In this document: positions 1-13,000 of the stretch, in pieces
Numbering within the stretch: position 1 is the stretch's first letter
Layout of the letters: every line of letters begins with the position of its first letter
NCBI GenBank assembly: GCA_036571765.1
Contig: BROE01000009.1
Coordinates: 12,274,904-12,338,903 of the forward strand
Direction of reading: 5' to 3'
Length of the DNA: 64,000 nt
DNA from: Plecoglossus altivelis
Lineage: Eukaryota; Chordata; Actinopteri; Osmeriformes; Plecoglossidae
The notes under the pieces: generated by a model
What the model was told of the DNA's origin: nothing
What the model saw: only the letters and a program-made list of their open reading frames with translations
Database searches by the model: none
Made by a program: the position numbers and the translations under genes

Positions 1-3000
1 TCTATTCATTCCATATTTTATCTCTGGTAAAATCCCCCTATTGGCCTAGTGCTTCTACGGTGTTTATATTTAGTTTGCTTACTAGAACTAGTCCTTGATG
101 TTCCAGCATAACTGGGGGTCTCATCCAGGAGGGTGGAGTAGTGGAACAGAAGCCCCGGGCCTGTGCCCCAGTGTAATTAAATGTTTCTCAGCCTCCCCTC
201 CCCAATTCTCCAGGTCCCTGCTCTAGAGGAATGCTGGGAATGTGAGCAGGGGTCTTAGCTGAATGGTTTGGTTATTAAGTGCTCCACGGAGTCCCGTGTG
301 ATGAACGAGCAAAGGGGCCACAGTGCGGAAACACAGCCTCGCAAGGCAGCCTGCGCTGGACAAACTGAGGGAGTGAGATGGCGAGGAGGTGGGTGAGGGG
401 AGGATGAGAGGAGGCGAAGAGTAGCAGAGGGAATGCTGATGATAAGGAGGAGAAGGAGAGATGAGGCTGGCAGGAGCAAGTGTGTCGTTGAAGAGATGGA
501 TAACCTTTCCAGTAGGGAAGCTAGTATTGTTTTCTTTGGTCTACTGATGGATCCATCCCATTTCCTTAGGTAACATCTCTACCTTATAGAGAACCCTCCC
601 TTTATAAAGAATACAATCTGGGCCTGAACTTTTTTTTAAATAGTCATATAGTACAGTAGCTTGTGTCTTAGTCATTGCTCTGGGTGTTTTTGAGGTTGAA
701 TCTTTTAAAATACATGTCCTTGCCTCGACTCTACAGCTTTGAAATTGCAACACTAATTCTTGTGCTTTCTTTTTACACAGACTAGATTCAACCGAACTGA
801 TTAAACTTTCTATACCATTTCTTCCTCTACTCCCTGGAGCTTCGGTTGTAAAGAGAATGACTGACATTTTTAAAGGAGAAGTCTAGCTGATTTCTCACTG
901 TTCAATATCAAGGACATTGTCTTTATTGTAAAGTCCCAAATCAGACAGCTTCAGGTCACAAGACAATATTTATCTATCTCTAAAATGCTACCAATTTTAA
1001 ACAATAATATTCCCGGTTTGGCCTCATGTACATATTTTCTATATTATAGATTGATTTGACTTGTTACTTGATTTAGACAGACATTTCCCCTTCTCCCAGA
1101 TCCTTGTCAGGCAATCCACATTAAGCCTGCAAGCTTTGCAATCTGTCTTGTCGAGGAAATTGCTTTCCTTGTTGTTCCGTGGAAATGATCCTCAAAGACA
1201 ATTTAATGGTAGCAATTCTCCTCTATCTCATCTTCCCCACGTCTTTTATCTTTCTTCCTCCCTCATGAATTTGGTCGTGCTCTTTAATCTCCCAACTTTG
1301 TTCGCGATTCTGATAGCTTAGCGAAAACATCCGTTGTTAGCACCTCCCCGGGCTGTTCCCAGATCAGTGTCACTTCACTCCTCTCCTCTGATTGGCTGCT
1401 GGGGTTGTGTGTGTGTGAGAAAGGACTGACCCCCCTATCACTTCATATCTCATTAGCCACTCATCAGGATCATCCCCTTTACGGTAGTGAAACCTGTCCA
1501 CAGGAATCCCATCAGACCCGTCAACTCGGCGTCTGTTCTCCTGTGAAGCAAAACCATCTTGCCTTATTACAACATGCCCTCTGCGTCTATTCAGACTTCC
1601 CCTTCATTTTGAAATGGCTGACACATGATTTCTTAAGCTTGAAAAAAAGGCTTTGATGTTTTGTGTGTAATTATTCTTGTATCCACAGAAGCAATCTCTT
1701 ACGTAAGATTTTTAGTAGACAGTCTGACTTTTTCCTTTATCCATACATTGCCAGTGTTTAATGATAACGCCGCACAAAATGGCCAGATCTGTCTCTCCCC
1801 CATGTGTGAAGTGCTTATTTTGACACCGATACTAACCACATAAGTTTATCTACTACTTTGTAATCATGTCCTGCCAATCCGTTGTAATGGTATGCTGTTG
1901 TTGTCATCATAATGATCGTTAGTGTTCCCCCATGCATATGCTGGGTGCCAACTCTCGCAGTCATTTGCTCTGCTTCCTAATTTGATGTGGAGCGTGTGGG
2001 TAATGAGGCGTTTAATTTAAAATACTGACATGGTAAAAGCTATAAAACTCTTTACTCTCGACTATACGAAGACATGGGTTTGCTATAGAAGTGAGGAGGT
2101 TTCAAAGGGTTCTGCACCTGTCCAGTTTGACAGGTGGGCTGATCAAATGTTGAGACAGAATTATTTCCTCTCTTTTCAGAGCTCCCGAACAGCTCGAGTC
2201 CAGGCAGGATGATATGGCCCTCATTTTAATAACAAAGGGAATGTCACTGTCTGGAGATGAAAAGAGAATTCTGGTCAGCTTCAGTCAGACCCAGTTTGAA
2301 CACATCGGATTGTTCCCTTTCTTGTGCAAACACCCTTTCATATAGCAAAAATAGCACCTGCATATATAATCGGGCAAGGATATACCTGGATACCATGGCT
2401 AACTTTGTCTCAAGGTCATTCAAGGTCATTACATGAAGTACTTCAATGACCTGAGCATGTATTCCAACCTGAAGCGTCACAAACCTCACAGAAATGATGT
2501 CTATCGACCATTTCTTATTTTTAAGGAGAAAGTCTCCATTCTTGGAATCGTCACTCAAATGCGGTTAATGTCACTGGGTCTCCATCGCGTGCTAATGGTG
2601 TCTGTTTCTGTTCAATGAGTGATTTATATGGTCTGCTCATAGACTGTTCTCGTTCAGTGCTATCTCACAGCTACTATGTACCATAGGGTACCCCCTCCTC
2701 TCCAGCATTGGTGCCCTACTACTGTATTGCAACCATCCTGCTCTGGACACAGTGTGCCTTGTCTTGGAGCCCATGAATAGACTGTAGAGGGGATTGTCAT
2801 GGCTCTGGGTGGGTGATGGTCTGGCCAGTGTTTGGAGAGTGTGCCACTGTGACATGCTTTCTGCTGAGGGTAACAGTGTGTTCCATCACATACTGAACAG
2901 GGAGGGTTTCATATTGAGGCATAATGGTAGGGCCGGGCTGAGAACACTGTAAGAACACGTCTTCTACATTGTCACTTGAGGCCCTTAAAGGTGGAGTTGG

Positions 3001-6000
3001 CAAGTTTTGTGAAACTAGCTTTTTTTTCCTCAAGAAGATACATTTTGTTTTTTGGAAGCCCAAAGAGGATGGTTGAGCAACAAAACCTATCCTATGGTTA
3101 CAGGATTCCTTGCTTGAAAGACCTCCATTGGAGTATGTTTTTTTCCATCAAGTATTTCCTAACTCCAAAAATGAAATGTTACTACTTGCTCAAGTGCTCA
3201 TCCATTGGGTCCTGTTATATAACTATATTTTACATTCACTGTAAATGAACACAAGCTGCATAGGGATTCCAACAGCTCAGATATCTGTACATAATGTGAC
3301 AGTTTGATTCCAGAGCTATGGTCTGAGACTGGGGGTGTTAATTTAACATGGGTATCTGTGTGAACTCTGCTCTGCGTGGGTCCCTGGGGTTATCAGTGGA
3401 GTCCAAGGCTAACCTTATCACACCACAGTGGGTCCTGGCCCACTTAAGAATGTGCATACTTATCAACCTGCTTTTCTTTGGGGTATCGCTTCCCTGTCGC
3501 TTCCTCCAGTCTAGAATGAAGACTCAAGAAAGATGAGTGGCTATTCAAGCTGAAGCCTTTTTATTCCAAACTTCCTGAGTTGTTTTTCTCCAGACGTTGC
3601 AGTCCTGACCTGGCCATTCGAAGCAGGTGCCCTCTGTGCCTATGTACATGAGATTGCCATGGGAACTGTGTTTTTAGGGTGAGTGTTGACCGGGGGACTG
3701 GAGACTGTGATTTCTCAAGAGATCTGAAGAGGGGCTATGAAAGACCCCGTGAGGGTGAGAAGAGGGGAGAGGGAACAAAAGCCATCTCATGCAAATTTAA
3801 AAAACACTTTCATCTTCCCCAGTCCTGAATAACAATTTCACTTATTTCCCTACTGTGAACATGGTCTTTGGAGAGAGGGCGAACTAGTCAAGTGCTCTGA
3901 GGTGTGTTCAACACTGTTAATTGTAGGTTGGCGGACGTTTGAAGCTACTTCAGAAGGGAAAGTATGTATGTGTGTGTGTGTATATGTGTGTGTGTGTGGT
4001 AATTTGTGTACATAGCAGGGGGTTGACATGTCAACATGGGGTCCCGTTTCAACTTGGCTGTAGCTTTTTAGTGCACTGTAGAGGGGAGAGAGATAAACTG
4101 TGCCTGACCTCTTTGCACATTGTGTTAAAGTGTAGGTCCACCACAGTGACCAGTCTTTTACTCATTATTCTAGCCCACGGCTGACTGACTCCCGGACAGT
4201 TCTTTGTGTATAGTGCGGATCAATAGGGGATAGGAATCTATAGATAGAGTTTCGTTGCTATCTGACATCAGCTTCTAAGTTTTTCTTCTCTCAGCTAAAA
4301 TGTAATTCTCATGTGGGTGGTCTCTTCAAACTCATTAAGTCTCTATTTTACCGATCCTGTAGCTCCGATAAGTCTGCAAGCATTTCATTGCTGGCAGCTT
4401 GGCTTGGCCAATGCTTTGTATCGTGTTTGTTTTGATTGTAAGAAATTCATTTGGGCCCTGCTGTTATTATACTCAGAATGTCTGCATTCCATTTTCACAG
4501 CATGCAACCTGCACACTTCTCACATGATTATTGGCACGTCCAGAGCACAATAGTATTTTCTGGCATCCTTAACGTCACTGGCACTGCTATTTTAGCAACC
4601 GCAACTCGGACAATATTTCCATTCGGGTTCGCTTGTTCTAGGAATGGATCCCTTTGGGATCCTCTCGCTTAGGTCATTTCCAGCCGCACACTGTTGATCC
4701 AGCCAATCATACCAGGAACCTGGTCCTGAGGAGAACATGAATGTCACCAGCAGAGCATGTGACAGGACATGGACGACCACATGGTCTCTCATCCCACATC
4801 CAAACCATAAGGACATAGGAATGAGGAAACAGATCATCAGTCCTGTCTTTGTTCCCTTGTCTACTTTACACTGCTCTAGTGTGGTTGGTCGGGAGTTTAC
4901 CATTTGACTTGAACCAATCCTGTGCTTTTAAATCTGACCAGGAAATACGGACATTGTCTGACTGTTTAATAGTTTGTAGGCTCTTTGATTTACTGGTATT
5001 CTTTGGAGGACCAACCTCTTTTAGAACTCACACATTATTAAAAAAAAACACACAAAAAACTACATTGAGAATTCTTTGAAGAGATCCTGATCTTAGGGAA
5101 CACCCTGAGTGTCCTAAAATGTCACTAATAAACCCAGCATTAAGTTCTAATCTCAAATCCTTCAGATTGTTATGAAAGCAACCTGACCTTCCAAGTGGGA
5201 GGCAGGGCCTCCAAGTTTTTTCCAGAAACTTCATTTTTTTCCTTCTTCTTCTTTGTTTGCTCTTTGTAGAGAGCCAAGGTCTCTGCTGACGTGCTGTAAT
5301 AGCCTGATCAGCGAAGAGGCTCTCTCAGTCCAGGTGTGAGTCAACAGCAGAGACTTGGAAGGAACTGAATGGCGAGGCTCAGAGGCGCCTAGCTGTTTAA
5401 TTCAGACCCAAGAAAAAAGGAGAGAGACTGCCTCGCGACCTCAGGGCTCCTTCACTGATGTATACTAATAGCAAGGTGTCAAGAGAAAGTCATGTTATTT
5501 CAAACTGAAAGATATGGATGAAAAGAACATGAGGTTACTTGACGACAATACCCAACACTGTTGTTTCATCCATATCCTTAGCAACCGATCCTTCTCCCGT
5601 ACCGCAATGTGTCACGAGTTACGGAGGCACGCTTCTCATCCTGGTGTCGCTCCAATAGTTTTGGAAGCCTGTTTGCCACAAAGCCTGTGATTTGCTGGAG
5701 GAACCAGGTTTATGCTAATGAGGGATCTGTTAGTGAAGGCTGTGCAGCCCCTTCAGGAAGAATCATCCAGGAAGGAAAACACATTTCTTTTTGTCACGGC
5801 ATATACACATTTTGTGAGTACACAGCATACTTTTTCATCAAACTTCTATATGTTCTGTAATTCAGACATCTTTTTGAGTGTCTAGCACTGCTTTTATCCA
5901 AAAAGATAAGTAATTACAACAGGTGGGCACAGTTATAACAATGTTTCAGTTAGAATCTTCCATATTGCCTCTTTATGGAATACAGCAGGCAACAGTAACC

Positions 6001-8073
6001 CACAGAAGTACTTCTCTCATCCAATTTCCCCTGCAACATCATCACTCTTCACCATAGAGCTGGGTACTTTCAGATTAAAATACTTCTTCTTCCTTTCAGT
6101 TTACAGTCAGCTATTGTCTCCATATCTGCAGGCAGGTCACACTTTCTATCTGGCCTCAGGCCAGGCATCTAGGGTCTACGAAGAGGGAGGTTGATGGCAG
6201 TAGCAATGTTATCGCCTCAGCAGAGACTAGTCTGGTCTCACTACTTGCTCACATTCTATGATTGAATCTTTTGTTCAAAACTCCCCCCTACCCCCATCAC
6301 TACCCCCCACCACTTATCAAGTGGTGCAGTAAAACCACTCTGCTGTTTCATCAGTTTGGGGAGGATTGTGCCCGCGGTCTGGCCTGGATGTGGAGCGCTT
6401 GAGAGAGCTGGCGGACTGGGATTATCCCTGGTATTTGCTGACCTTGGTCATGAAACGTGAACCTTTAATAAAGTGGACTATTGCTGCCTTCCATCCACTC
6501 TCTCTCCTGAGCCTTTTGAAACCTTCAGGTCAGAATCTTCCGTCGGTCTGCACGACTCTCATTAAGTGATCAGATTCGCTCCTACTTTTTCATATCGCTT
6601 CCTGCAGTCTCACTCCCAAGTTCTTTTTGTACATAGGTTTCTACGGTTCTTTGTTCTATCTGACCCCAGGCCTGGCTGAGGGGATTTAGCAGCAGAAAGC
6701 AGCGGTAATGTCCGGCACTCGTCTCATCTCTTGTCCGTTACACCCAAGAGATCAAAAGCCCAAACTGTACATTAGCAATCAGATCCAGCTGTCTACATAG
6801 ATGTACACAACATATCTAAACATCCCCTCTCTCCAGGAAGCCAGCTATCACAACAGACAGGGATGATGCTACTCACTGTACAGGCAGGGGCCCAGCCCTG
6901 CCAACGATGTCTGAACGCATGACAGTGGGAGAGGTTGGCTCCGCCCTGTTTCACAAACAGACCTCCAAAACAACAAGGACAGAGGGTGATAACAGCCATC
7001 CAGATGGGATTGTGTTTTTCTTTTTTTTGGGGGGGGGGGGGGGGGGCAGGAGGTGGTTAGCAATATAAACCGGCACCAGAACAGACGAGAACAGCAATGA
7101 CATCAGTGGTTCTATCCATCCAAGATGACACAACGGCAGATGGAGAAGAGAAAGAGGGAGAGGAAATCGGGTCCTGTGAAAACAACATGGGGGCACCCTG
7201 TTCCTTTTCAGCTTAAGTGACCGACCAACCCGAGCCGCTCCGAATCGGCTCTGGAATTCTGGGAGGTGATGGTGTGGAGGGCGCGCCAGGACATCTTGAT
7301 GATGTCATGGGCCAGGAAGTGGATACTGGATAGCTGGTGTAGAGCCAGAGCACTGGCTAACGTGTGACTTCCTGGTGACCTTGCAACACGTGCACCATGA
7401 TACTTTCCATCCTCCCCCCTAAACTACACAGAGTTATGGAACACAAAGCTTGACCCGTTTATGATTTCCATTTAGATTTGCTCGACTGGAAGCAATACAA
7501 TTAGTACGTAATTTTTTTATCGAGAAAAATGGTTTTGCTTTTCTTGTGTGGGTTGCATCTGGTCATGTGTAAAAGGACCTTGCCATCTATAACCCTGGGC
7601 TCTGACAAGACCAATGAAGACAAGCTTTTATTTCCCTCTGGATATGACCAACCCTATCAGGCAGCAAGATAGCTCTTCTATAGTTCCTGAAGAAGACCCT
7701 ACACAGTGAGCGTTGTAAAAACCAGATTAGTGAAAACAATGGGACTGAATATAATAATGTTGACTTTGAGTCACTGGGCTAGTCTTCCTGTACCAAAAAA
7801 CGTGTTGTTTTTGGCCTCAGCAGTGAGAAGTCTATTGTTCTAGAACCTTTATTTTCTTCTCCACCAGCTGCTATCGAGGAAGCTTGTCTCTCTCACGGCC
7901 TGTGTAGTCTGGAATACACTGATATCGATGATACTTGTCCTTTGTTCCAAAATGTCCCATCCACTGAGAAATTCACACAACATGACATTTATGGCATGCA
8001 AGTGTTCATGCAAGTGTTTGAAGGCAATTTTGTGATACTCAGTTTTTTGCCGGGGGGGATTGTGTTTCCACAG
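1..8073 (+). other. STXBP6: STXBP6 intron (upstream part), no exon recognised
   Basis: This stretch precedes the first recognisable STXBP6 exon, which begins in the middle of a codon, so at least the last part must be intron. I looked for the exon that should encode residues 1-51 (the N-terminal half of the PH-like domain) and did not find it on the + strand. It probably lies upstream of the window. The DNA is mostly of ordinary complexity, with a short TG tract at 3964-3999 and a T8-G18 run at 7021-7046. The 108-codon frame on the minus strand at 541-867 matches no family I know. Whether all 8 kb is one intron is inference. Confidence 0.6.
7021..7046. repeat. T8-G18 homopolymer run
   Basis: Eight T followed directly by eighteen G. 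A run this long can form a G-quadruplex and is a common site of length error in sequencing. It lies in the STXBP6 intron, with nothing gene-like around it. Confidence 0.9.
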
Positions 8074-8204
8074 TAACGAATAAGAAGCCAACCCACGTGT
8101 CCATCACTAAGGTGAAGCAGTTCCAGGGTTCTTCAGCGTTTGTCAAGAGATCACAGTGGACCATCGATCAGCTCCAACAGATCAACGGCATCGACCCCAA
8201 CAAA
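8074..8204 (+). CDS. STXBP6: STXBP6 (amisyn) internal coding exon, residues 52-95
   Basis: This exon encodes part of amisyn (syntaxin-binding protein 6), a cytosolic and peripheral-membrane regulator that binds syntaxin-1/4 and restrains SNARE-driven exocytosis. The acceptor is a CAG after a T-rich tract at 8061-8073 and the donor is AAA|GTGAGT at 8205. The first two bases finish a split Val codon. Then 43 codons read TNKKPTHVSITKVKQF... through SQWTIDQLQQINGIDPNK, which matches the second half of the Sec3-like PH domain of vertebrate amisyn residue for residue in spacing. The length is 131 bp (2 + 43 codons), so the exon starts in phase 1 and ends in phase 0. The nearest relatives are the N-terminal domains of EXOC1/Sec3, but this sequence fits amisyn far better. 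A fish stxbp6-like paralogue cannot be excluded. Confidence 0.95.
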
Positions 8205-8384
8205 GTGAGTTGGAGCGCCACACACGCTTGCCTGTATGTGTGTCTTTGCTTGCGTGCCAGCATGCGTGCATGTATGTAATCATTCCGTTTTCCCAGTCTT
8301 GCTCTCTCTCTCATAGCTCCCTCTGTAGATCTCCCTTTAATTCCTGCATCATCTCTCTCTCTCTCGCTTTCTGTTTTTATTCAG
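8205..8384 (+). other. STXBP6: STXBP6 mini-intron (180 bp)
   Basis: The intron is bounded by GTGAGT and a TTTTTATTCAG acceptor. It is very short beside the neighbouring introns of 8.1 and 1.9 kb. It contains a CT-rich tract (about 8300-8370) that supplies the polypyrimidine tract. It is phase 0. Confidence 0.9.
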
Positions 8385-8550
8385 GACTGTCCAGAGTTTG
8401 ACCTCATGTTCGACAATGCATTTGACCAGTGGGTGGCCGGCTCTGCTGGAGAGAAGTGCACTTTCGTGCAGATCCTGCACCATACCTGCCAGCGCTACAG
8501 CTCCCAGAGGAAGCCAGAGTTTGTCAACTGCCAGTCCAAACTACTGGGGG
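8385..8550 (+). CDS. STXBP6: STXBP6 (amisyn) internal coding exon, residues 96-150
   Basis: This exon reads DCPEFDLMFDNAFDQWVAGS, then AGEKCTFVQILHHTCQRY and RKPEFVNCQSKLLG. These are the last part of the PH-like domain and the start of the linker of amisyn. The motifs AFDQWV, ILHHTCQRY and NCQSK are family hallmarks; EXOC1/Sec3 has a related but clearly different version. The length is 166 bp (55 codons + 1), so the exon begins in phase 0 and ends in phase 1 with the first G of a Gly codon. The acceptor is TTCAG at 8380-8384 and the donor is GGGGG|GTAAGC at 8551. In the family this domain gives weak phosphoinositide and membrane binding. That role is family knowledge, not visible here. Confidence 0.95.
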
Positions 8551-11500
8551 GTAAGCAGAGCTCTGATCATGCCAACAGTTACGCCACGCTTGGCCTAAAC
8601 GTTACCTGCCCCCCCTGTTTTAACGACTAAACACCTGGCTAAACGATGCTAAACGAAACTTGCCTGAAACTGACCAACTGTTTGTTGGCATATTCATAAT
8701 CAAACATGCCACCCAACACCTGGTGGAAGCACCTTTTTGTTCAACGGCTTTGCCTGAGAAAGGACAACACTCTCAGCTCTCAGTACCCCCACTGAAAGGT
8801 TAATGGGATTTTTTTTTCCTCCAACTTGCAGAATAATTTGTATGCTCAAAAGGCACGGTGTGTTTCATGAATGTAGATGATGCTTAACAACACCATGGTT
8901 TATTACTATCATTTATTATCCTCTTGGCCTTTGAAATGGCCATTCTGGGCTCCTTTGAGAAACTCTTATTGATCTTCAACTATCCCTGTATACCTTTGTA
9001 ATTGTTGTTAGATGCTATTTTTGGAACTCAGAGGATGTAACAATCGGTCTATTGGGAGCCATTAAAACCGCTTCTTCCTCAAAGGAAATTTAGCTGTCCA
9101 GTAAAAGCGAACTTAAGGGCTAAATTTAAAAAAAGGAAAAATAACAACGCTGTCAGTACTAGGCTCATCTCAGTAGGGTTCATCCAGCTAGGTCTACTGT
9201 ATGTAGAGATGTTTCCAAGCACTCAGCCTCAGGGGCCAGGTGAGTGCTGAGCAGAACCACACGCTCATCACCCTCCTCCTGAGCGACTTCATCAGACATC
9301 GATCTGTATACTATCCAGCCTCCTCGTCAGTGAACAGCACATAGCCAATTTGTATTATTCATTGATGTTATTTATGGAGCCTTCATGTCACCTGACCCTC
9401 CTCTCCTGACACCTCCGATAGCGAGGCAAGTTTTGGGCAGGCGAGAAGGAATTCATAATCTTCCTCTCATAATGCAATCTGTGGGCTCAGTTTGGCCAAA
9501 TGAATCACGTTTCACTGAGAACCTACATATTCATTGTTTCCATTTCCTCTGTGTCTAAATAAACAAAAACATTTGGCCTTCCAAGCTCATCCTGTGTTGA
9601 AGCTCTCCCCTGGCTCTCAAGATGATTCTGTCTCTACCCTGACCTCCCTCCCACACCATCAACTACCATTGACTTCCTGATCACTCCCTCAGTGACCCTG
9701 CTCGATGCGCTGGTGTTGTTTGCTGGGCTGGTGGTAGGAGTGGGTAGAAGAGGCAGGCAGGCCAGTGGTCCCAGGACTTGTGGTTGAAGGGGGGAGGAGA
9801 ATGATGGGGCACAGATGTTACCGTTCAGCCACAGGCCTCCAGGCAGTTAGCTATCTTCTCATAACTATGTGGGCCCCTGTATGCTACCAGTAGAAGGTTG
9901 TGAGGTTCTGAGGTTCTCGTACAGTTTCTTTGCGATAGCCTGCCTCAAATGTTGCACGGTCGATACCTGGATAATACATTACATTTCAAACAACTCTCTG
10001 TAAAATATCCTTCCGGAATTTTATAGTTGCTGCCAAATTAATGATCAGCGTTAAACAGTTTTGGCTTGAATGACTTTCTTAAATGCCATCAGCGCTAAAA
10101 GCCTTAAGATCAACTAAGCTAGACCAAGCCGACCGTCCACCCCGTAGCCAGCGATCCGACAAGGATGTCCTCCAGCTTGCTGCGTGGCTGGCAGTGTGAT
10201 GCCCAGCAGAGCTGACAGTCACCCGCTCAAGGCCGGGTGTCCAGTGACAGGAGTGGAGGAGGGGGATGCCAGCAGGCCGACGAACAATGTCCCCTCCAGT
10301 TTAAGTCTCACACCAGTGCAAAACAAATAACATGACGCTGCTCAGGTGTGGGACAAAAACTGTACGGGACAGCTTCTCATCCACCAAGACCACAGGAGCA
10401 GACCCAGAAGCAGTAGTTTAGTTCAAACTTCACAACGTCGCATAATTATGTATCTGTATCACTTCAGTGAATCCTAGAAAATAGGAGAAAGAGGACTCTA
10501 AAACAAGACAAACTTGGTGAGACATACTGTAACCTTGCCTTCTGTGTACTCCTTATCAACAGTCTGCATGGTCGTCATAGCTACTGTCTCTCAGGGATGA
10601 CAGGATCAGTGTAATGCTTCTGTGATGGCTGGGCAGGTCATGCGAGCGCGTCAGAAGAACTTTTCCGTCACACTCTTCACCCTGTAAGATGCTAGCAAAA
10701 GGACAAGCTGTGCTGACACAATTCTGGGCAGCAGCTCCTTTGGTTTTCTCTGATTTTAGCTTTAACAAGTACAAACATGGACAGAGCGACTGGATCTTCT
10801 GGACAGGCAATTATCCATTCTACAGAGGAGTCCTCATCCTTGCTTTGTCCGTCTGTTGGTCACAAGCAAGCAAAGTAATGACTTGTCGCTCTGGGAGATG
10901 AATGAAGGAACATGGTTTTAATTGGGCAGAGTCGATGACTGGTGTCCTTGCACACTGTGTACATGTAAGAGGTTGACAGGAGGAGAATGGTTGAAGTCTC
11001 CTTGCGTGAGATGAGCACACGCGGAATCTTGTTCTTCATCATTCACCTTCAAAAGCACATTAGGTCTCAACATGGGGCAGCTTTTCTGGAAGATGTGTCT
11101 GAACGATAATGGGCTACCCTCGGCAGGTTGACAGTCTAATTTGCTTTGTACATGACAGAACTGAAATTTGGGGAGAGAAGGGGGGGAGTTCACCAGCTAT
11201 TAAGACTTGTTTTGTCCAGCAAATCCCAACATAGTGATGTTGAACTTTAGCTTCTCTCATGGATGAGGTAAAAGGCTTTCAGGACCCTGCGGAGGAGACG
11301 CCTCTGTGTTCTAATGCCTGATGGTCTGTGTCACTGCACCTCAAGTAAAAGCCGCCTAGCTGAACTTTGGTAATAGCTTCGTTATCATCTCAGTGCTTGG
11401 TACACAACAGGGCCCCACTTCACTGACTCCCTTCTGCTTTTCAGTTTAACTAAAGGACAAAGGATGTCTACCCTGTTGACATGTTTCTTCTGTGTGGTTT

Positions 11501-11727
11501 TCTGTGGCCAGATGTCCACAGATCATTTTCAACTTGTAACTGACTGCTGTGTCCTAATAAAGTCCCACTCCCCCTTGTGAAACTAGTTAACTCTTTGACC
11601 TCATTCACACACAGACCCAGCTATACTTTTTTTTTTACAGTAATAACTCAGAACTAATACCTAAAAAATATATTAAAAGGGAACAAATGACTTATTTTAA
11701 ACACCCCTTTCTGATGTTTTCTTTTAG
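8551..11727 (+). other. STXBP6: STXBP6 intron, first part
   Basis: This is ordinary-complexity intronic DNA with no recognised gene on either strand. The part at about 9290-9580 is repeat-free and rich in words such as TTATTCATTG, CCAAATGAATCA and ATATTCATTG, which makes it a weak candidate for a conserved non-coding block. The rest shows nothing I can name. Confidence 0.6.
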
Positions 11728-11829
11728 CCGAAGAGCAGCCCTCAGAGTCAGTTATTTTCAGATGCAAGGTCTTTTTAAACAGAATGAGGAAAGAGATGGT
11801 TGCGAACCAAGCTCAACTGCTGAGACGAG
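11728..11829 (+). CDS. STXBP6: Candidate cassette exon of STXBP6 (34 codons, phase 1-1)
   Basis: The segment is preceded by a pyrimidine tract ending TTTTCTTTTAG (11717-11727) and followed by the donor ACGAG|GTAAGT. Its 102 bp are a multiple of three. The exon before it ends in phase 1 and the exon after it starts needing two bases. Spliced in, it begins by completing GCC (Ala), reads 33 open codons (EEQPSESVIFRCK, then VFLNRMRKEMVANQAQLLRR) and donates the G of the next Gly codon. Inclusion or skipping therefore both keep the frame. The insert would sit between the PH-like domain and the C-terminal coiled coil, adding a basic, probably helical stretch. The canonical 210-residue protein lacks it, as far as I recall. 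Frame, phase and both splice sites are seen directly; real use is inference. A chance pseudo-exon is the alternative. Confidence 0.6.
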
Positions 11830-13000
11830 GTAAGTTTGTGGAGTCCATCACGTACCTCAAACTAAAACAGCAGTCATCCTTTCATTAAGTTTACTTGCTT
11901 CGAAATGTTAGTATGTCAGTGTGTGTTTATTTGGTTTCTGTGTATATCGTTATGCTTATGATACAAACAATATCATACTTCATGGTAGTCATAAGCCGGG
12001 CTGTCGTTGCTGAGGGAAAGAGGACATTACGTTTATGCTTCTGATGAGTTCTGTTGGTTCTCATCATCTTATTTACAACTCTTCAGCTCAAACAGGGATC
12101 TCACTGTGATGGATTAATGGCTTCTTTAAACACTGGGATGGTACAATGACACTATAAGCAGAGGAACTGTCTTCATATTATGTTCCCTATACATTAAATC
12201 ATGTCAGCCGGATTGTTTTCATACAAACAGATACTGGCTGTGATGCAGAAGATCGTACGTTTTTAGGTATGACCTGCAATTGTTAAATAAGGATTTTTTT
12301 TTCTGGCCAAGGATAAGCACTGCAAAGGGGTAGAATAAAAGGAGTGAACTTGAATAACTCATAGCAATTTAGCTGTCAGGGGCGCTTATCTCTGTGTCTT
12401 ACATTGGGGACAGAGTGTTCTGTGTTTGTTCACATTAGCATCTTAGGTTTCTCACTGCATCCTAGCACAACACTGACTTAACCAAAGGGCAATTCGGTAG
12501 CCACAGACTCTTGGTGCGGAAACAGCGTTTCAGAGGAAACCTTTCTTTTCCTTCAACCTAATGACCTCCCAGTGTTGGAGGATGCTTGTGAGTTGAAACC
12601 AGACCCTTCCTTTGTGGAATAGAACTTATCTGGGAGCTCGAATAAACTCAGTAAAAGTGTGCGCGTGTCCTGTGAGAGCCAGGCTGGGTTTGTGTCAAAA
12701 CTTGAATGTCAAGCTAGGCGTTAATGAAGCAGGTAGGTGGTGGCGGGGGGATGGGGGGGTGGTCATCTTAGGGAGCATCTGCTTCTAGATCGGAGGACGG
12801 TTCATCTGCAAAGCCGAGAGGAAGTGCTCTCCTCCTTACCAGCTGGGGAGAAGTTCTCCCAGCAGGTGTGTGTCAGCATGATGCTGTTGAAGAAGGGGAG
12901 CGTGTTGGAAGCTTTACAATGAGCTATCTATTACTTAGATTACCAATATGGAGTTGGCAACCGTGAGCAACATCTTGTCTCCTGTTGTTATATTTATTGC

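Noticed and set aside
541..867. 108-codon minus-strand frame of ordinary composition
   Set aside because: No recognisable family, no splice or promoter context, and located in an intron of a gene on the other strand; most likely chance.
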